In this document: positions 42,538-51,881 of the stretch, piece after piece
Layout of the letters: the number at the start of each line of letters is the position of its first letter
Numbering within the stretch: position 1 is the stretch's first letter
Translations under genes and position numbers: made by a program
The notes under the pieces: generated by a model
Seen by the model: the letters and a program-made list of their open reading frames with translations, nothing else
Told to the model about the DNA's origin: nothing
Database searches by the model: none
Assembly: GCA_022787165.1 (NCBI GenBank)
Contig: JALFVL010000042.1
Coordinates: forward strand, 1-64,000
Reading direction: 5' to 3'
Origin: Clostridiales bacterium
Lineage (GTDB): Bacteria > Bacillota > Clostridia > Christensenellales > Aristaeellaceae
DNA: 64,000 bases

Positions 42538-43839
42538 ATGGACATTCAGCCGTTTTTCGATTTCGTCCGCGAATCCCCCAGCGCGTTCCATGCATCGGAT
42601 GCGCTCTGCCGCCGCCTTGAGGCCGCCGGCTTTCTCCCGCTTTCCGAGCGCGAGCCGTTTGCGCTTGTTCCCGGCGGGCGCTATTATGTGACGCGCAACC
42701 GCTCCTCCGTGCTCGCCTTTGCGCTGCCGCAGGGAGGCTTTTCCCATTTCCAGATCGTCGCCAGCCACAGCGACAGCCCGGTCTTCAAGCTCAAGACGAA
42801 TCCGGAGGAGGCCGTCTGCGCGCAGTATCTGCGCCTGAACGTTGAGCGCTACGGCGGCATGATCATGTCCACCTGGCTCGACCGGCCGCTCTCCATCGCG
42901 GGCCGCGCGCTTGTGCGCGAAGGCGGCGCGCTCACAACAAAGCTCGTCGATTTCGGCCGGGACGCCGCGCTCATCCCCAACATGCCGATCCACTTCAACC
43001 GCGAGGTCAACGACGGCTACAAATTTAACCCGCAGGTCGATCTGCTCCCGCTCTACGGCGGCGCGCAGGCCAAGGGCGCGCTGCTTGAAGAAATCGCCCG
43101 CTGCTGCGGCACACAGAGCGAGAACATCGCGGCGTTTGATCTCTTCCTCTATAACCGCGAGCGCGGCAGCGTCTTTGGCACGCAGGGCGAATTCTTCGCC
43201 TGCCCGCGCATCGACGATCTCGAATGCGCGTTCGCGTCGCTTGAGGCGTTCCTCTCTTCGAAGCCGGAAGGACACGTCAACGTGCTCGCCGTCTTTGACA
43301 ACGAGGAGGTCGGCAGCGGCACGAAGCAGGGTGCGGATTCGTCGCTTCTCTCCGACGCGCTTTTCCGCATCTGCGGCGCGATGGGCCTTGGCGATGAGGC
43401 AGCCCGCGCGGCCATCGCCGCAAGCTTCATGGTCTCCGCCGACAACGCGCACGCCGTCCACCCGAATCATCCCGAAAAATACGACGCAGACGACCGCGCG
43501 TATCTCAACGGCGGCGTCGTCATCAAGCACAACGCCAACCAGAAGTACACGACCGACGCGGTCTCCGGCGCGATCTTTGCGGAAATCTGCCGCCGCGCGG
43601 GCGTGCCCGTCCAGCATTTCTCCAACCGCTCCGATATTCTCGGCGGCTCGACGCTGGGCAACATCGCCAACACGCATGTCTCCATAAACACCGTCGACAT
43701 CGGCCTGGCGCAGCTGGCCATGCATTCCTGCTACGAGACGGCCGGTACGCAGGATTTGACCTTCATGGTGCGCTCGCTCGCGGCGTTCTACGGGACGCAG
43801 ATTGAGACCCGCGCCGACGGGGAATACGCGCTGCGGTGA
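42538..43839 (+). CDS. M18-family aminopeptidase
   Basis: 433 residues, a dinuclear zinc aminopeptidase of the aspartyl aminopeptidase (M18) family. Metal and catalytic residues are seen in VASHSDSP, AVFDNEEVGSGTKQG and SADNAHAVHPNH; the C-terminus carries QHFSNRSDILGGSTLGNIAN. TTGGAGG precedes the start. It removes acidic or other N-terminal residues from peptides in the cytoplasm. A strong terminator follows at 43857. Confidence 0.93.
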   Translation: MDIQPFFDFVRESPSAFHASDALCRRLEAAGFLPLSEREPFALVPGGRYYVTRNRSSVLAFALPQGGFSHFQIVASHSDSPVFKLKTNPEEAVCAQYLRLNVERYGGMIMSTWLDRPLSIAGRALVREGGALTTKLVDFGRDAALIPNMPIHFNREVNDGYKFNPQVDLLPLYGGAQAKGALLEEIARCCGTQSENIAAFDLFLYNRERGSVFGTQGEFFACPRIDDLECAFASLEAFLSSKPEGHVNVLAVFDNEEVGSGTKQGADSSLLSDALFRICGAMGLGDEAARAAIAASFMVSADNAHAVHPNHPEKYDADDRAYLNGGVVIKHNANQKYTTDAVSGAIFAEICRRAGVPVQHFSNRSDILGGSTLGNIANTHVSINTVDIGLAQLAMHSCYETAGTQDLTFMVRSLAAFYGTQIETRADGEYALR

Positions 43840-43856
43840 TTCCTTCTTCAACATGC

Positions 43857-43892
43857 AAAAGCCGCTCCCGGGGATGCCGGGGAGCGGCTTTT
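43857..43892. terminator. Bidirectional terminator
   Basis: AAAAGCCGCTCCC/GGGAGCGGCTTTT, a 13-bp stem (43857-43869, 43880-43892) with A and T runs on the two sides. It serves the aminopeptidase gene and, beyond repeat copy 5, the queA end of the ruv operon. Confidence 0.85.
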
Positions 43893-43916
43893 CGTATGTC
43901 CTTTTTTGGCGAATCC

Positions 43917-44051
43917 AACCCGTCTCAATCGTAGGCCGCTCTGCGGCCTGCTCTGAGACTACCGATTTTGAATTGATCGGGAACGATAGGGCTGCCGCCC
44001 TATGACCCGCTTGGGGATTTCATCCCCAAACCCCCTCTTCGCTTCGCGCGC
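43917..44051 (-). repeat. 3' UTR modular hairpin repeat, copy 5
   Basis: In queA sense the signature begins 19 bases after the stop (44049 downward). Hairpins TTGGGGAT/ATCCCCAA (perfect), ATAGGGC-GGCA-GCCCTAT, then the A module GTCTCA/TGAGAC enclosing GCAGGCCGC/GCGGCCTAC (43921-43957). The terminator at 43892-43857 follows. Confidence 0.9.
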
Positions 44052-44068
44052 AGAAAAGCAGCTCAGCA

Positions 44069-45118
44069 TCAGGATTCCGTTTCCTGCGCTCTGCCCGTGA
44101 TCATCATCGCATCCCCAAAGCTGAAGAAGCGATAGCGCTCCCTGACGGCGATCTCATAGGTATGCAGCGCGTTTTCCCGGCCCATCAGCGCGGAGATCAG
44201 CATCAGCAGCGTGCTCTGCGGCAAATGGAAATTCGTGATCAGCGCGTCGACCGCCTTGATCCTTACGCCCGGGGTGATGAAGATCTGCGTAAAGCCGCTG
44301 CCGGGGTGGACAACGCCATCCTCCGTCGCGACAGTCTCCAGTGTGCGCACGCTCGTCGTGCCCACGCAGACGATCCGCCCACCGCGCGCACGCGCCGCGT
44401 TGATCTTTTCTGCCTGCTCCGGCGTGACCTCGTAATACTCGCTGTGCATGTGGTGGTCGGCGACGTCCTCCTCCTTGACGGGGCGGAACGTGCCCAGGCC
44501 GACATGCAGCAGCACCGGCACGATCTCGATGCCCTTTTGCCGGATGCGCTCAAGGAGCTCGGGCGTAAAGTGCAAGCCCGCCGTCGGCGCGGCGGCGCTG
44601 CCGTCCACCTTCGCGTAGACGGTCTGATAGCGGGTTTTGTCCTCGAGCTTCTCGTGGATGTAGGGCGGCAGCGGCATCTGTCCGAGCCGGTCGAGCACAT
44701 CCTCAAAGACGCCCTCGTAGAAAAAGCGCACCGTGCGCCCGCCATCCTCGCTGACGGTCAGGATCTCGGCAACCAGCTCGCCCTCGCCAAAGACGAAGCG
44801 CGCGCCGGGCTTTGCCTTTTTACCGGGCTTGAGAATGACCTCCCAATCCGTCAGGTTCAACCGGCGCAGCAGCAGAAACTCGATCGCGCCGCCCGTGCCC
44901 TCCTTGACGCCATAGAGCCGCGCGGGAATGACGCGCGTCTGATTGACGACGAGCACGTCGCCGGGATTCAGGTAGTCGATCACATCGCGAAACACGCGGT
45001 GCTCGATCTCCCCGCTTTCGCGATGGTAGACGAGCAGGCGGCTGCTGTCACGCGGCTGCGCCGGTGTCTGCGCGATGAGCTCCTCGGGCAAATCGTAACT
45101 AAAATCGGATGTCTTCAT
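44069..45118 (-). CDS. queA: tRNA preQ1(34) S-adenosylmethionine ribosyltransferase-isomerase
   Basis: 349 residues. QueA transfers and rearranges the ribosyl part of SAM onto preQ1 in tRNA to make epoxyqueuosine. Hallmarks are the N-terminal [34 protein letters not shown] and [15 protein letters not shown]. It ends the ruvC-ruvA-DUF4250-ruvB-queA operon, 26 bases after ruvB. No tgt gene follows; repeat copy 5 does. Confidence 0.97.
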   Translation of the reverse strand: MKTSDFSYDLPEELIAQTPAQPRDSSRLLVYHRESGEIEHRVFRDVIDYLNPGDVLVVNQTRVIPARLYGVKEGTGGAIEFLLLRRLNLTDWEVILKPGKKAKPGARFVFGEGELVAEILTVSEDGGRTVRFFYEGVFEDVLDRLGQMPLPPYIHEKLEDKTRYQTVYAKVDGSAAAPTAGLHFTPELLERIRQKGIEIVPVLLHVGLGTFRPVKEEDVADHHMHSEYYEVTPEQAEKINAARARGGRIVCVGTTSVRTLETVATEDGVVHPGSGFTQIFITPGVRIKAVDALITNFHLPQSTLLMLISALMGRENALHTYEIAVRERYRFFSFGDAMMITGRAQETES

Positions 45119-45144
45119 GGTCTTCCTTCTTTTATGGTTCAGCC

Positions 45145-46194
45145 TCAGTCGAGCAGCGACGTCTGCCCCTCGATTTTGCCGCCCGTGCGGGCCTCCTGGG
45201 GCATCGGGATCTTCATGTGGTCATAGGCAGCCTGCGTGCAGATGCGCCCGCGGGGTGTGCGCATGATGAAGCCGAGCTGCATGAGGTACGGCTCGTAGAC
45301 GTCCTCGATCGTCACGGCGTCCTCACCGGTCGTCGCGGCGAGCGTATCCAGCCCCACCGGGCGGCCGCCAAACTTCTTCATCATCGTCGTCAGAATCGCG
45401 CGATCGACGCGGTCAAGCCCCAGCTCATCGACGTCCAGCAGCGTCAGTGCTTCGCGCGCCATCCGGCAGGTGATCACGCCGTCGCCGCGCACCTGCGCGT
45501 AGTCGCGCACGCGCTTGAGGAGCCGGTTGACGATGCGCGGCGTGCCGCGGCTGCGGCGCGCGATCTCGCGCACGCCGTCCTCCTCCGCCTCAATCCCCAG
45601 CACGGAGGCCGAATGATGCACGATCTGCATCAGCTCCTCCGTCGTATACATCTGCAAACGGAAGATGATGCCGAAGCGGTCGCGCAGTGGCGCGGAGAGC
45701 GAGCCCGCGCGCGTCGTCGCGCCGATGAGCGTGAACCTGGGCAGATCCAGCCGGATGCTGCGCGCGCTCGGCCCCTTGCCGATCATGATATCCAGCGCGT
45801 AATCCTCCATCGCCGGGTAGAGCACCTCCTCCACCGCATGCGACAGCCTGTGAATCTCGTCGATGAAGAGCACGTCGCCGCTGGAGAGGTTGGTCAGGAT
45901 GCTCGCCAGATCGCCCGCGCGCTCGATCGCCGGGCCGCTGGTGACGCGGATGTTCTGCCCCATCTCGCTGGCAACGATGCCCGCGAGCGTCGTCTTGCCA
46001 AGACCCGGCGGTCCATAGAGCAGAATGTGGTCGAGCGAATCCCGTCTCTGGCGCGCCGCCTGAATGTAGATGTTCAGGCTGTCCTTGACGGCCTGCTGGC
46101 CGACGTATTCGCGCAGCGTTTTGGGGCGCAGGCTGCTCTCCTGCTCGTCCTCTTCCTCGCGGAAGCCGCTCATCACAAGGCGTTCCTCTTCCAT
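45145..46194 (-). CDS. ruvB: Holliday junction branch migration ATPase RuvB
   Basis: 349 residues. The AAA+ motor has [13 protein letters not shown], Walker [15 protein letters not shown], Walker [11 protein letters not shown] and sensor [10 protein letters not shown], then the C-terminal winged helix. It drives branch migration with RuvA. The start at 46194 (MEEERLV) fits family N-termini and the purine-rich upstream sequence; GTG 46206 and ATG 46173 are alternatives. Confidence 0.97.
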   Translation of the reverse strand: MEEERLVMSGFREEEDEQESSLRPKTLREYVGQQAVKDSLNIYIQAARQRRDSLDHILLYGPPGLGKTTLAGIVASEMGQNIRVTSGPAIERAGDLASILTNLSSGDVLFIDEIHRLSHAVEEVLYPAMEDYALDIMIGKGPSARSIRLDLPRFTLIGATTRAGSLSAPLRDRFGIIFRLQMYTTEELMQIVHHSASVLGIEAEEDGVREIARRSRGTPRIVNRLLKRVRDYAQVRGDGVITCRMAREALTLLDVDELGLDRVDRAILTTMMKKFGGRPVGLDTLAATTGEDAVTIEDVYEPYLMQLGFIMRTPRGRICTQAAYDHMKIPMPQEARTGGKIEGQTSLLD

Positions 46195-46230
46195 CTTCCT
46201 TCTCACCTCTTCATGGCGCGCCGTCCGCCG

Positions 46231-46404
46231 TCAGGCAAACCGGTTCGCCGCCTCATCGTATTGATAGCCGGCCTCGGCCAGCCTGCTTTCGATGTCCGCG
46301 CGGTTTTCGTCCATGTCCTCGCACAGCGCGTCGAGCGAGGCGTACCGGTCCCGCAGCTTCATGTTCACCACGCTCAGCAGCATGATCGGGTCGCTGGGAA
46401 GCAT
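46231..46404 (-). CDS. DUF4250 small protein
   Basis: A 57-residue protein starting MLPSDPIMLLSVVNMKLRDR, the typical DUF4250 opening, with the conserved YASLDALCEDMD and AGYQYDEAANRFA. GGAGGAGAA lies upstream. It sits 21 bases after ruvA and 36 before ruvB, so it is co-expressed with the Holliday-junction machinery. The function of the family is unknown; this position invites a link to recombination. Confidence 0.88.
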   Translation of the reverse strand: MLPSDPIMLLSVVNMKLRDRYASLDALCEDMDENRADIESRLAEAGYQYDEAANRFA

Positions 46405-46425
46405 CGCGTTCTCCTCCTCTTCCGT

Positions 46426-47025
46426 TTACAGGCTGCCCATCTGCCGCAGCGCGAGCATGATGAGCCTGTCCGTCGAATCCGCCTGGTCGCGCACGAGGTT
46501 GATCGCCCGCGCCGCCTCCGCGGAGGTGTAGCCAAGCGCCTGCAGGGCGGCCTGCGCCTCCTGCTGCGCGCTGCCTGCGGGCGCAGGAGTGGGCGCGCCG
46601 CCCGGCGCGGCGGCGACATCCTGCTGCTCAACCTTGTCCTTGAGCTCCAGAACGATGCGCTGCGCCGTCTTCTTGCCGATCCCCGGCGCGCGGGAGAGCG
46701 CGGCGACATCGCCCGTGACAATCGCGACGGAGAGGTCGCGCAGCGGCAGCGCGGAGAGCACGCCCAACGCCGTCTTCGCGCCCACGCCCGTCACCATGCA
46801 CAGCCGCCTGAACATCTCCCGCTCCTGCTTGGTCGCAAAGCCAAAGAGCTCCATCGCGTCCTCGCGCACGTTCATCACCGTGTAGCAGCGCCAGCTCTCG
46901 CCCATGCCGGGCGCAGCCGCGAGCGTCGTGCTCGAGCAGAGCAGCGAAAAGCCGACGCCGCCCGCATTGATGATCAGCTCGCCCGGATTCTTCTCGGCAA
47001 CCTTTCCCTCGATAAATGCAATCAT
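46426..47025 (-). CDS. ruvA: Holliday junction DNA-binding protein RuvA
   Basis: 199 residues: an N-terminal OB fold (MIAFIEGKVAEKNPGELIIN), tandem helix-hairpin-helix motifs (VTGVGAKTALGVL, APGIGKKTAQRIV), an Ala/Pro linker and a C-terminal UBA-like domain (EAQAALQALGYTSAEA). It targets RuvB to four-way junctions. It starts 46 bases after ruvC. Confidence 0.97.
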   Translation of the reverse strand: MIAFIEGKVAEKNPGELIINAGGVGFSLLCSSTTLAAAPGMGESWRCYTVMNVREDAMELFGFATKQEREMFRRLCMVTGVGAKTALGVLSALPLRDLSVAIVTGDVAALSRAPGIGKKTAQRIVLELKDKVEQQDVAAAPGGAPTPAPAGSAQQEAQAALQALGYTSAEAARAINLVRDQADSTDRLIMLALRQMGSL

Positions 47026-47071
47026 GTCTCTTTCCCGTCCATCTTCCCGTTTTGTCAGGCAGGCACGCCCG

Positions 47072-47566
47072 TCATTTGATGCGGAACTGCTCCCGCCCCG
47101 CTCCGGCGTGCGCGTGGGTGATGGCGCAGGCGACGGCGTCCGCCGCGTCGTCCGGCCGGGGAATCTCCTTGATGCCCAGCAGCATCCGCACCATCATCTG
47201 CACCTGATGCTTGTCCGCGCCGCCATAGCCGACGACCGCCTGCTTGATCTGCATCGGCGTATACTCAAACAATCTGTCGGTATAGGCCTGGCAGGCCGCC
47301 AGCGCGACGCCGCGCGCGCCCGCCACCTGAATGCCCGTCGTGATGTTCTTGGAAAAGAACAGCTCCTCAAACGCGATCTCGTCCGGGCGAAACGTCTCAA
47401 TCAGCCCCTTGACCCCCTGCTCGATGCAGGCCAGCCGCGTCGGGAACCTGTCCTTGGGCGAGGTAATCACCGCGCCATACTGCACCAGACGCTCGTGATA
47501 CCCGTCCGACTCGATCACGCCCCAGCCCATTGTCGCCAGGCCGGGGTCGATGCCCAAAACTCTCAA
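47072..47566 (-). CDS. ruvC: Holliday junction resolvase RuvC
   Basis: 164 residues. The acidic active site is visible: Asp in LGIDPGLATMGW, Glu in AFEELFF, and Asp residues in RPDDAADAVACAI near the C-terminus. It cuts junctions moved by RuvAB. It is the first gene of the operon, under the promoter TTGACA-17-TAAACT. Confidence 0.96.
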   Translation of the reverse strand: MRVLGIDPGLATMGWGVIESDGYHERLVQYGAVITSPKDRFPTRLACIEQGVKGLIETFRPDEIAFEELFFSKNITTGIQVAGARGVALAACQAYTDRLFEYTPMQIKQAVVGYGGADKHQVQMMVRMLLGIKEIPRPDDAADAVACAITHAHAGAGREQFRIK

Positions 47567-47640
47567 TGCTCTCCTCGCATTTCCCGTGTCGCGCGGCGCA
47601 AACGAATTTTCGCCGCGCCGCCTCTGATCTCATTCGGTTT

Positions 47641-47669
47641 AGTTTATCCTATTTCATGCCCTCTGTCAA
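47641..47669 (-). promoter_or_regulatory. Promoter of the ruv-queA operon
   Basis: Minus-strand TTGACA (47664-47669) and TAAACT (47641-47646), 17 bases apart. No LexA-like GAAC-N4-GTTC box is seen. Confidence 0.75.
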
Positions 47670-47788
47670 TCGCCGCAAAAGGCTCCCCTGTGCATAGACC
47701 GTCAAGTTTTATACATCCTTATTCACTTTCGGCATTCATTCTGTTCGAAATTCTTACCTTTTTCTTCGACTTATTTTACAAAGTTCTT

Positions 47789-47834
47789 TCGAATGGCGGA
47801 ATATTCATTCGATGCTCTTGCATTTTTATAAGCA
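47789..47834 (+). promoter_or_regulatory. Probable ArgR operator region upstream of argG
   Basis: CTTGCATTTTTATAAGCA (47817-47834) matches the reverse complement of the Bacillus ARG box (MTTGMATTTTTATTCATG) over its first 13 positions and overlaps the argG -35 box. Just upstream, TCGAATG and CATTCGA (47789-47795, 47806-47812) form a perfect inverted repeat around GCGGAATATT. Two boxes side by side are what an ArgR hexamer binds. Further ATTCA half-sites lie at 47720-47760. Confidence 0.6.
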
Positions 47835-47846
47835 ACGCGCTATAAT
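47818..47846 (+). promoter_or_regulatory. Promoter of argG
   Basis: TTGCAT (47818-47823) and TATAAT (47841-47846), 17 bases apart, under the putative ArgR box. The remainder of the 348-base gap from 47567 to 47914 is AT-rich and holds no gene. Confidence 0.75.
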
Positions 47847-47914
47847 ACCAAATCGTAACAGCAAACAAGCCCTGCCGGTACAACCGCCGCGCAGGCCGAT
47901 GGAGGGATTTTTTT

Positions 47915-49135
<1,221 letters not shown>

Positions 49136-49163
49136 TCCGATGTCCAGGCAAAACGGAGCATAA

Positions 49164-49322
49164 GCGCGAAGCGAAAGAGGGAGTCTGAGGGACAATGTCC
49201 CTCAGGCAGGCTTGGGCGGCAGCCCAACGTTCCCCTTATGCGAAGCATTCACAAAGGCGTCAGGGAGCGAAGCGTTACCTGACGGTGGATCCTCTGAGCT
49301 TCGGATTGTTTTGAGAAGGATA
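49164..49322 (+). repeat. 3' UTR modular hairpin repeat, copy 6
   Basis: Begins 28 bases after the argG stop. Signature GCGCGAAGCGAAAGAGGG, hairpin CTGAGGGAC/GTCCCTCAG (49185-49193, 49197-49205), hairpin TTGGGC-GGCA-GCCCAA (49212-49227), then the C module GTCAGG/CCTGAC (49259-49264, 49278-49283). It separates argG from argH and so lies inside what would otherwise be one operon. Confidence 0.9.
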
Positions 49323-49338
49323 CAGACCTTATTCTTTC

Positions 49339-49370
49339 GAGCGGACAAGCCTTCGCCTGTCCGCTCTTTT
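49339..49370 (+). terminator. Terminator or attenuator between argG and argH
   Basis: GAGCGGACA/TGTCCGCTC (49339-49347, 49358-49366) followed by TTTT, only 22 bases before the argH start codon. It would reduce argH expression from the argG promoter. I see no clear separate argH promoter. Confidence 0.6.
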
Positions 49371-49391
49371 CACATCACAGGAGGACAACGT

Positions 49392-50777
49392 ATGAAACTC
49401 TGGGGCGGAAGATTTGAAAAGAAGACCGACGGCCTCGTCGACGACTTCCATTCCTCCATCACCTTTGATCAGCGGCTGTATCATCAGGATATCGCCGGCT
49501 CCATCGCGCATGCGACGATGCTCGGCGAGCAGGGCATCATTCCTGCGGCCGACGCCAGGGCCATCGTCGAGGGCCTCAGGGGCATCGAGGCCGACATCGC
49601 CGCCGGCAAGGTGCATTTTGAGCTCGACGCCGAGGACATCCACATGAACGTCGAAAAGCTGCTCATCGAGCGCATCGGCGACGCGGGCAAGCGCCTGCAC
49701 ACCGGCAGGAGCCGCAACGACCAGGTTGCGCTCGACTGCCGCATGTACGTCAAGGATGCCGCGAAGGAAGCCGCCGGCCTCATGCGCGAGCTCTGCGAGA
49801 CGCTGCTGTGCATCGCCAGCAAGCACACGGCGACCATCATGCCCGGCTATACGCATCTTCAGCGCGCCCAGCCGATCTCCCTGGGCCACCACATGATGGC
49901 GTATTTCCAGATGTTCTCCCGCGACATGCAGCGCATGAAGGAGGTTTACGCCCATGCGGACGTCATGCCGCTGGGCTCCGGTGCGCTCGCCGGCACAACC
50001 TATCCGCTCAACCGCGAGCGCGTGGCAGAGCTGCTCGGCTTCTCCGCCATCACGCTCAACAGCCTCGACGGCGTGGCTGACCGCGACTTCGTCTGCGACT
50101 ACCTCTACGCCGCGTCCGTGTGCATGATGCATCTGTCCCGCTTCTGCGAGGAGCTGATCCTCTGGAACAGCCACGAGTTCCGCTTTGTGGAGATGGACGA
50201 CGCCTACGCGACCGGCTCCTCCATCATGCCCCAGAAGAAGAATCCCGACGTCGCCGAGCTCATCCGCGGCAAGACGGGCCGCGTTTACGGCGACCTGACC
50301 GGCCTGCTGACGACGCTCAAGGGCCTGCCTCTGGCCTACAACAAGGACATGCAGGAAGACAAAGAGGCGCTCTTTGACGCGCGGGATACGCTCGTCAAGT
50401 CCCTCGTCGTCTTCAACGCCATGCTCGCCGCCTGCACGTTCAACACGGAGAATATGGCGCGCGGCGCGGCCGGCGGCTTCACCAACGCAACTGACGCGGC
50501 GGACTATCTCGTCAAAAAGGGCATGCCCTTCCGCGACGCGCACGCCGTCATCGGCCATCTCGTGCTGCACTGCGTCAAGGAAAATAAGGCCATCCTCGAT
50601 CTGCCGCTCGAGGAGCTCAAAACCTTCTCGGAGCTCTTTGAGGCGGACATCTATGAGGCCTGCTCCATGCATGCCTGTCTCACGCTGCGCGACGTGCCCG
50701 GCGGCCCCGCGCCGGGGCGCGTGCAGGAGAGCATCGAGGCGGGCCAGGCCTTCCTGAATGGCTTTTCCATTGGTTGA
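49392..50777 (+). CDS. argH: Argininosuccinate lyase
   Basis: 461 residues. It splits argininosuccinate into arginine and fumarate. The superfamily signature GSSIMPQKKNPDVAEL, the N-terminal KLWGGRFEKKTD and HTGRSRNDQVALD are present. The start at 49392 has AGGAGG eight bases upstream; the in-frame sequence before it is repeat copy 6, not coding. Confidence 0.97.
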   Translation: MKLWGGRFEKKTDGLVDDFHSSITFDQRLYHQDIAGSIAHATMLGEQGIIPAADARAIVEGLRGIEADIAAGKVHFELDAEDIHMNVEKLLIERIGDAGKRLHTGRSRNDQVALDCRMYVKDAAKEAAGLMRELCETLLCIASKHTATIMPGYTHLQRAQPISLGHHMMAYFQMFSRDMQRMKEVYAHADVMPLGSGALAGTTYPLNRERVAELLGFSAITLNSLDGVADRDFVCDYLYAASVCMMHLSRFCEELILWNSHEFRFVEMDDAYATGSSIMPQKKNPDVAELIRGKTGRVYGDLTGLLTTLKGLPLAYNKDMQEDKEALFDARDTLVKSLVVFNAMLAACTFNTENMARGAAGGFTNATDAADYLVKKGMPFRDAHAVIGHLVLHCVKENKAILDLPLEELKTFSELFEADIYEACSMHACLTLRDVPGGPAPGRVQESIEAGQAFLNGFSIG

Positions 50778-50798
50778 GCGTGAACGCTCTGCGGGCGA

Positions 50799-50827
50799 TT
50801 GACAACGGGAGCGGTTTTTCCTATAAT
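50799..50827 (+). promoter_or_regulatory. Perfect consensus promoter before the SGNH hydrolase gene
   Basis: TTGACA (50799-50804) and TATAAT (50822-50827) with a 17-base spacer, both exact. It starts 22 bases after the argH stop. The leader downstream carries a terminator-like hairpin at 50870-50899. Confidence 0.85.
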
Positions 50828-50869
50828 GATCATCGTATCTTTCCGCATGGACAAACCATACTTCTTTTG

Positions 50870-50899
50870 CAGAGGGACGCCTGTTCCCTCTGTTTTTTT
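50870..50899 (+). terminator. Terminator hairpin inside the leader of the SGNH gene
   Basis: CAGAGGGA/TCCCTCTG (50870-50877, 50885-50892) followed by seven T residues. It lies about 40 bases after the predicted transcription start and 12 bases before the ribosome binding site, so it is either an attenuator or the end of a short RNA of about 65 bases. Confidence 0.75.
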
Positions 50900-50924
50900 A
50901 CTCAAGCCACAAGGAGGAGATTTC

Positions 50925-51581
50925 ATGCAGCTCAAGGGAGCAACCGTCAATTTTTTGGGCGACAGCATCACCTTCGGCATCGGAGCGAGCCGCCCGGAAA
51001 ACCGCTTCACCGATGTGCTTGCCCGCGAATTCGGCCTGCTTCGGGCCAACAACTATGGCGTCAGCGGTTCGCGCTTTGCGCGCCAGCCCATTGTCGAGGA
51101 TGCCGACCGCGACTTCTGCATGCGCATGGAGGAGATGGACGAGCGGGCGGATGCCGTCGTCGTCTTCGGCGGCACCAACGACTTCGGCCATGGCCAGGCC
51201 CCGCTGGGCATGCCCTGCGACCGCGAACCGGACACCTTCTACGGCGCCTGTCACTACCTGATGAACGGCCTGCTCACGCGCTATGCCGGCAAGCCCGTCG
51301 TCATCGTCACGCCGCTGCACAGGCTGATGGAGGACAATCCCCGCGGCGATGGGGCGGGCCGTAAGCCCTTCAGCGTCGCGCCGCTTTCCACCTACCGGCG
51401 CATCATCATGGAGGTCGCGGAGCACTATGCCCTGCCCGTGCTCGACCTCTACGCCACCAGCGGCATTCAGCCGGAGAATCCCGTCTGCCGCGAGCGGCTG
51501 CTGCCCGATGGGCTGCATCCCAGCGACGAGGGACACGCGCTCATCGCCCGCCGCATCGGTCTGTTTCTGAGCAGTCTTTGA
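50925..51581 (+). CDS. SGNH/GDSL-family hydrolase
   Basis: 218 residues, cytoplasmic (no signal peptide). The four SGNH blocks are seen: Ser in NFLGDSITFG, Gly in NYGVSGSRF, Asn in FGGTNDFGHG, and Asp/His in LLPDGLHPSDEGH. It is an esterase or deacetylase for a carbohydrate or lipid ester; the substrate is unknown. AAGGAGGAG precedes the ATG at 50925. Confidence 0.9.
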   Translation: MQLKGATVNFLGDSITFGIGASRPENRFTDVLAREFGLLRANNYGVSGSRFARQPIVEDADRDFCMRMEEMDERADAVVVFGGTNDFGHGQAPLGMPCDREPDTFYGACHYLMNGLLTRYAGKPVVIVTPLHRLMEDNPRGDGAGRKPFSVAPLSTYRRIIMEVAEHYALPVLDLYATSGIQPENPVCRERLLPDGLHPSDEGHALIARRIGLFLSSL

Positions 51582-51614
51582 TTTTCTCTTTTCAGAGAAT
51601 CGGTCGAGAGAAGC

Positions 51615-51658
51615 GCAGGAGGCGCGCCACCCACACGGGCAGCGCGCCTCCTGCTTTT
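51615..51658 (+). terminator. Terminator after the SGNH hydrolase gene
   Basis: A 13-bp stem GCAGGAGGCGCGC/GCGCGCCTCCTGC (51615-51627, 51642-51654) followed by TTTTCT. On the other strand it lies beyond repeat copy 7 from the phosphoglucomutase gene. Confidence 0.85.
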
Positions 51659-51664
51659 CTATTC

Positions 51665-51859
51665 ATACTGTTCTCAAATCGAATCGAGCCTTGAACAAAT
51701 TCCCCGTCAGGTAACGCTTCACTCCCTGACTGCCTTTAGGAAATGGCTTCGCCACCGGGGAAACGTTGGGCTGCCGCCCAAACCTGCCTGAGGGATTTCA
51801 TCCCTCAGACTCCCTTCTTCGCTTCGCACTTATAACTCGTTTTTATCTAAGAATAGTAT
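51665..51859 (-). repeat. 3' UTR modular hairpin repeat, copy 7
   Basis: In phosphoglucomutase sense the signature begins 52 bases after the stop. Ends form a terminal inverted repeat, ATACTGTTCTCA (51665-51676) and TAAGAATAGTAT (51848-51859), 10 of 12 paired. Inside are CTGAGGGAT/ATCCCTCAG, TTGGGC-GGCA-GCCCAA and the C module GTCAGG/CCTGAC (51706-51711, 51725-51730). It is the cleanest full-length copy of the C type. Confidence 0.9.
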
Positions 51860-51881
51860 CAGATCAGAACAATCCAGTCTC

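Noticed and set aside
47567-47670. LexA (SOS) box at the ruv promoter
   Set aside because: No GAAC-N4-GTTC-like palindrome overlaps the promoter.
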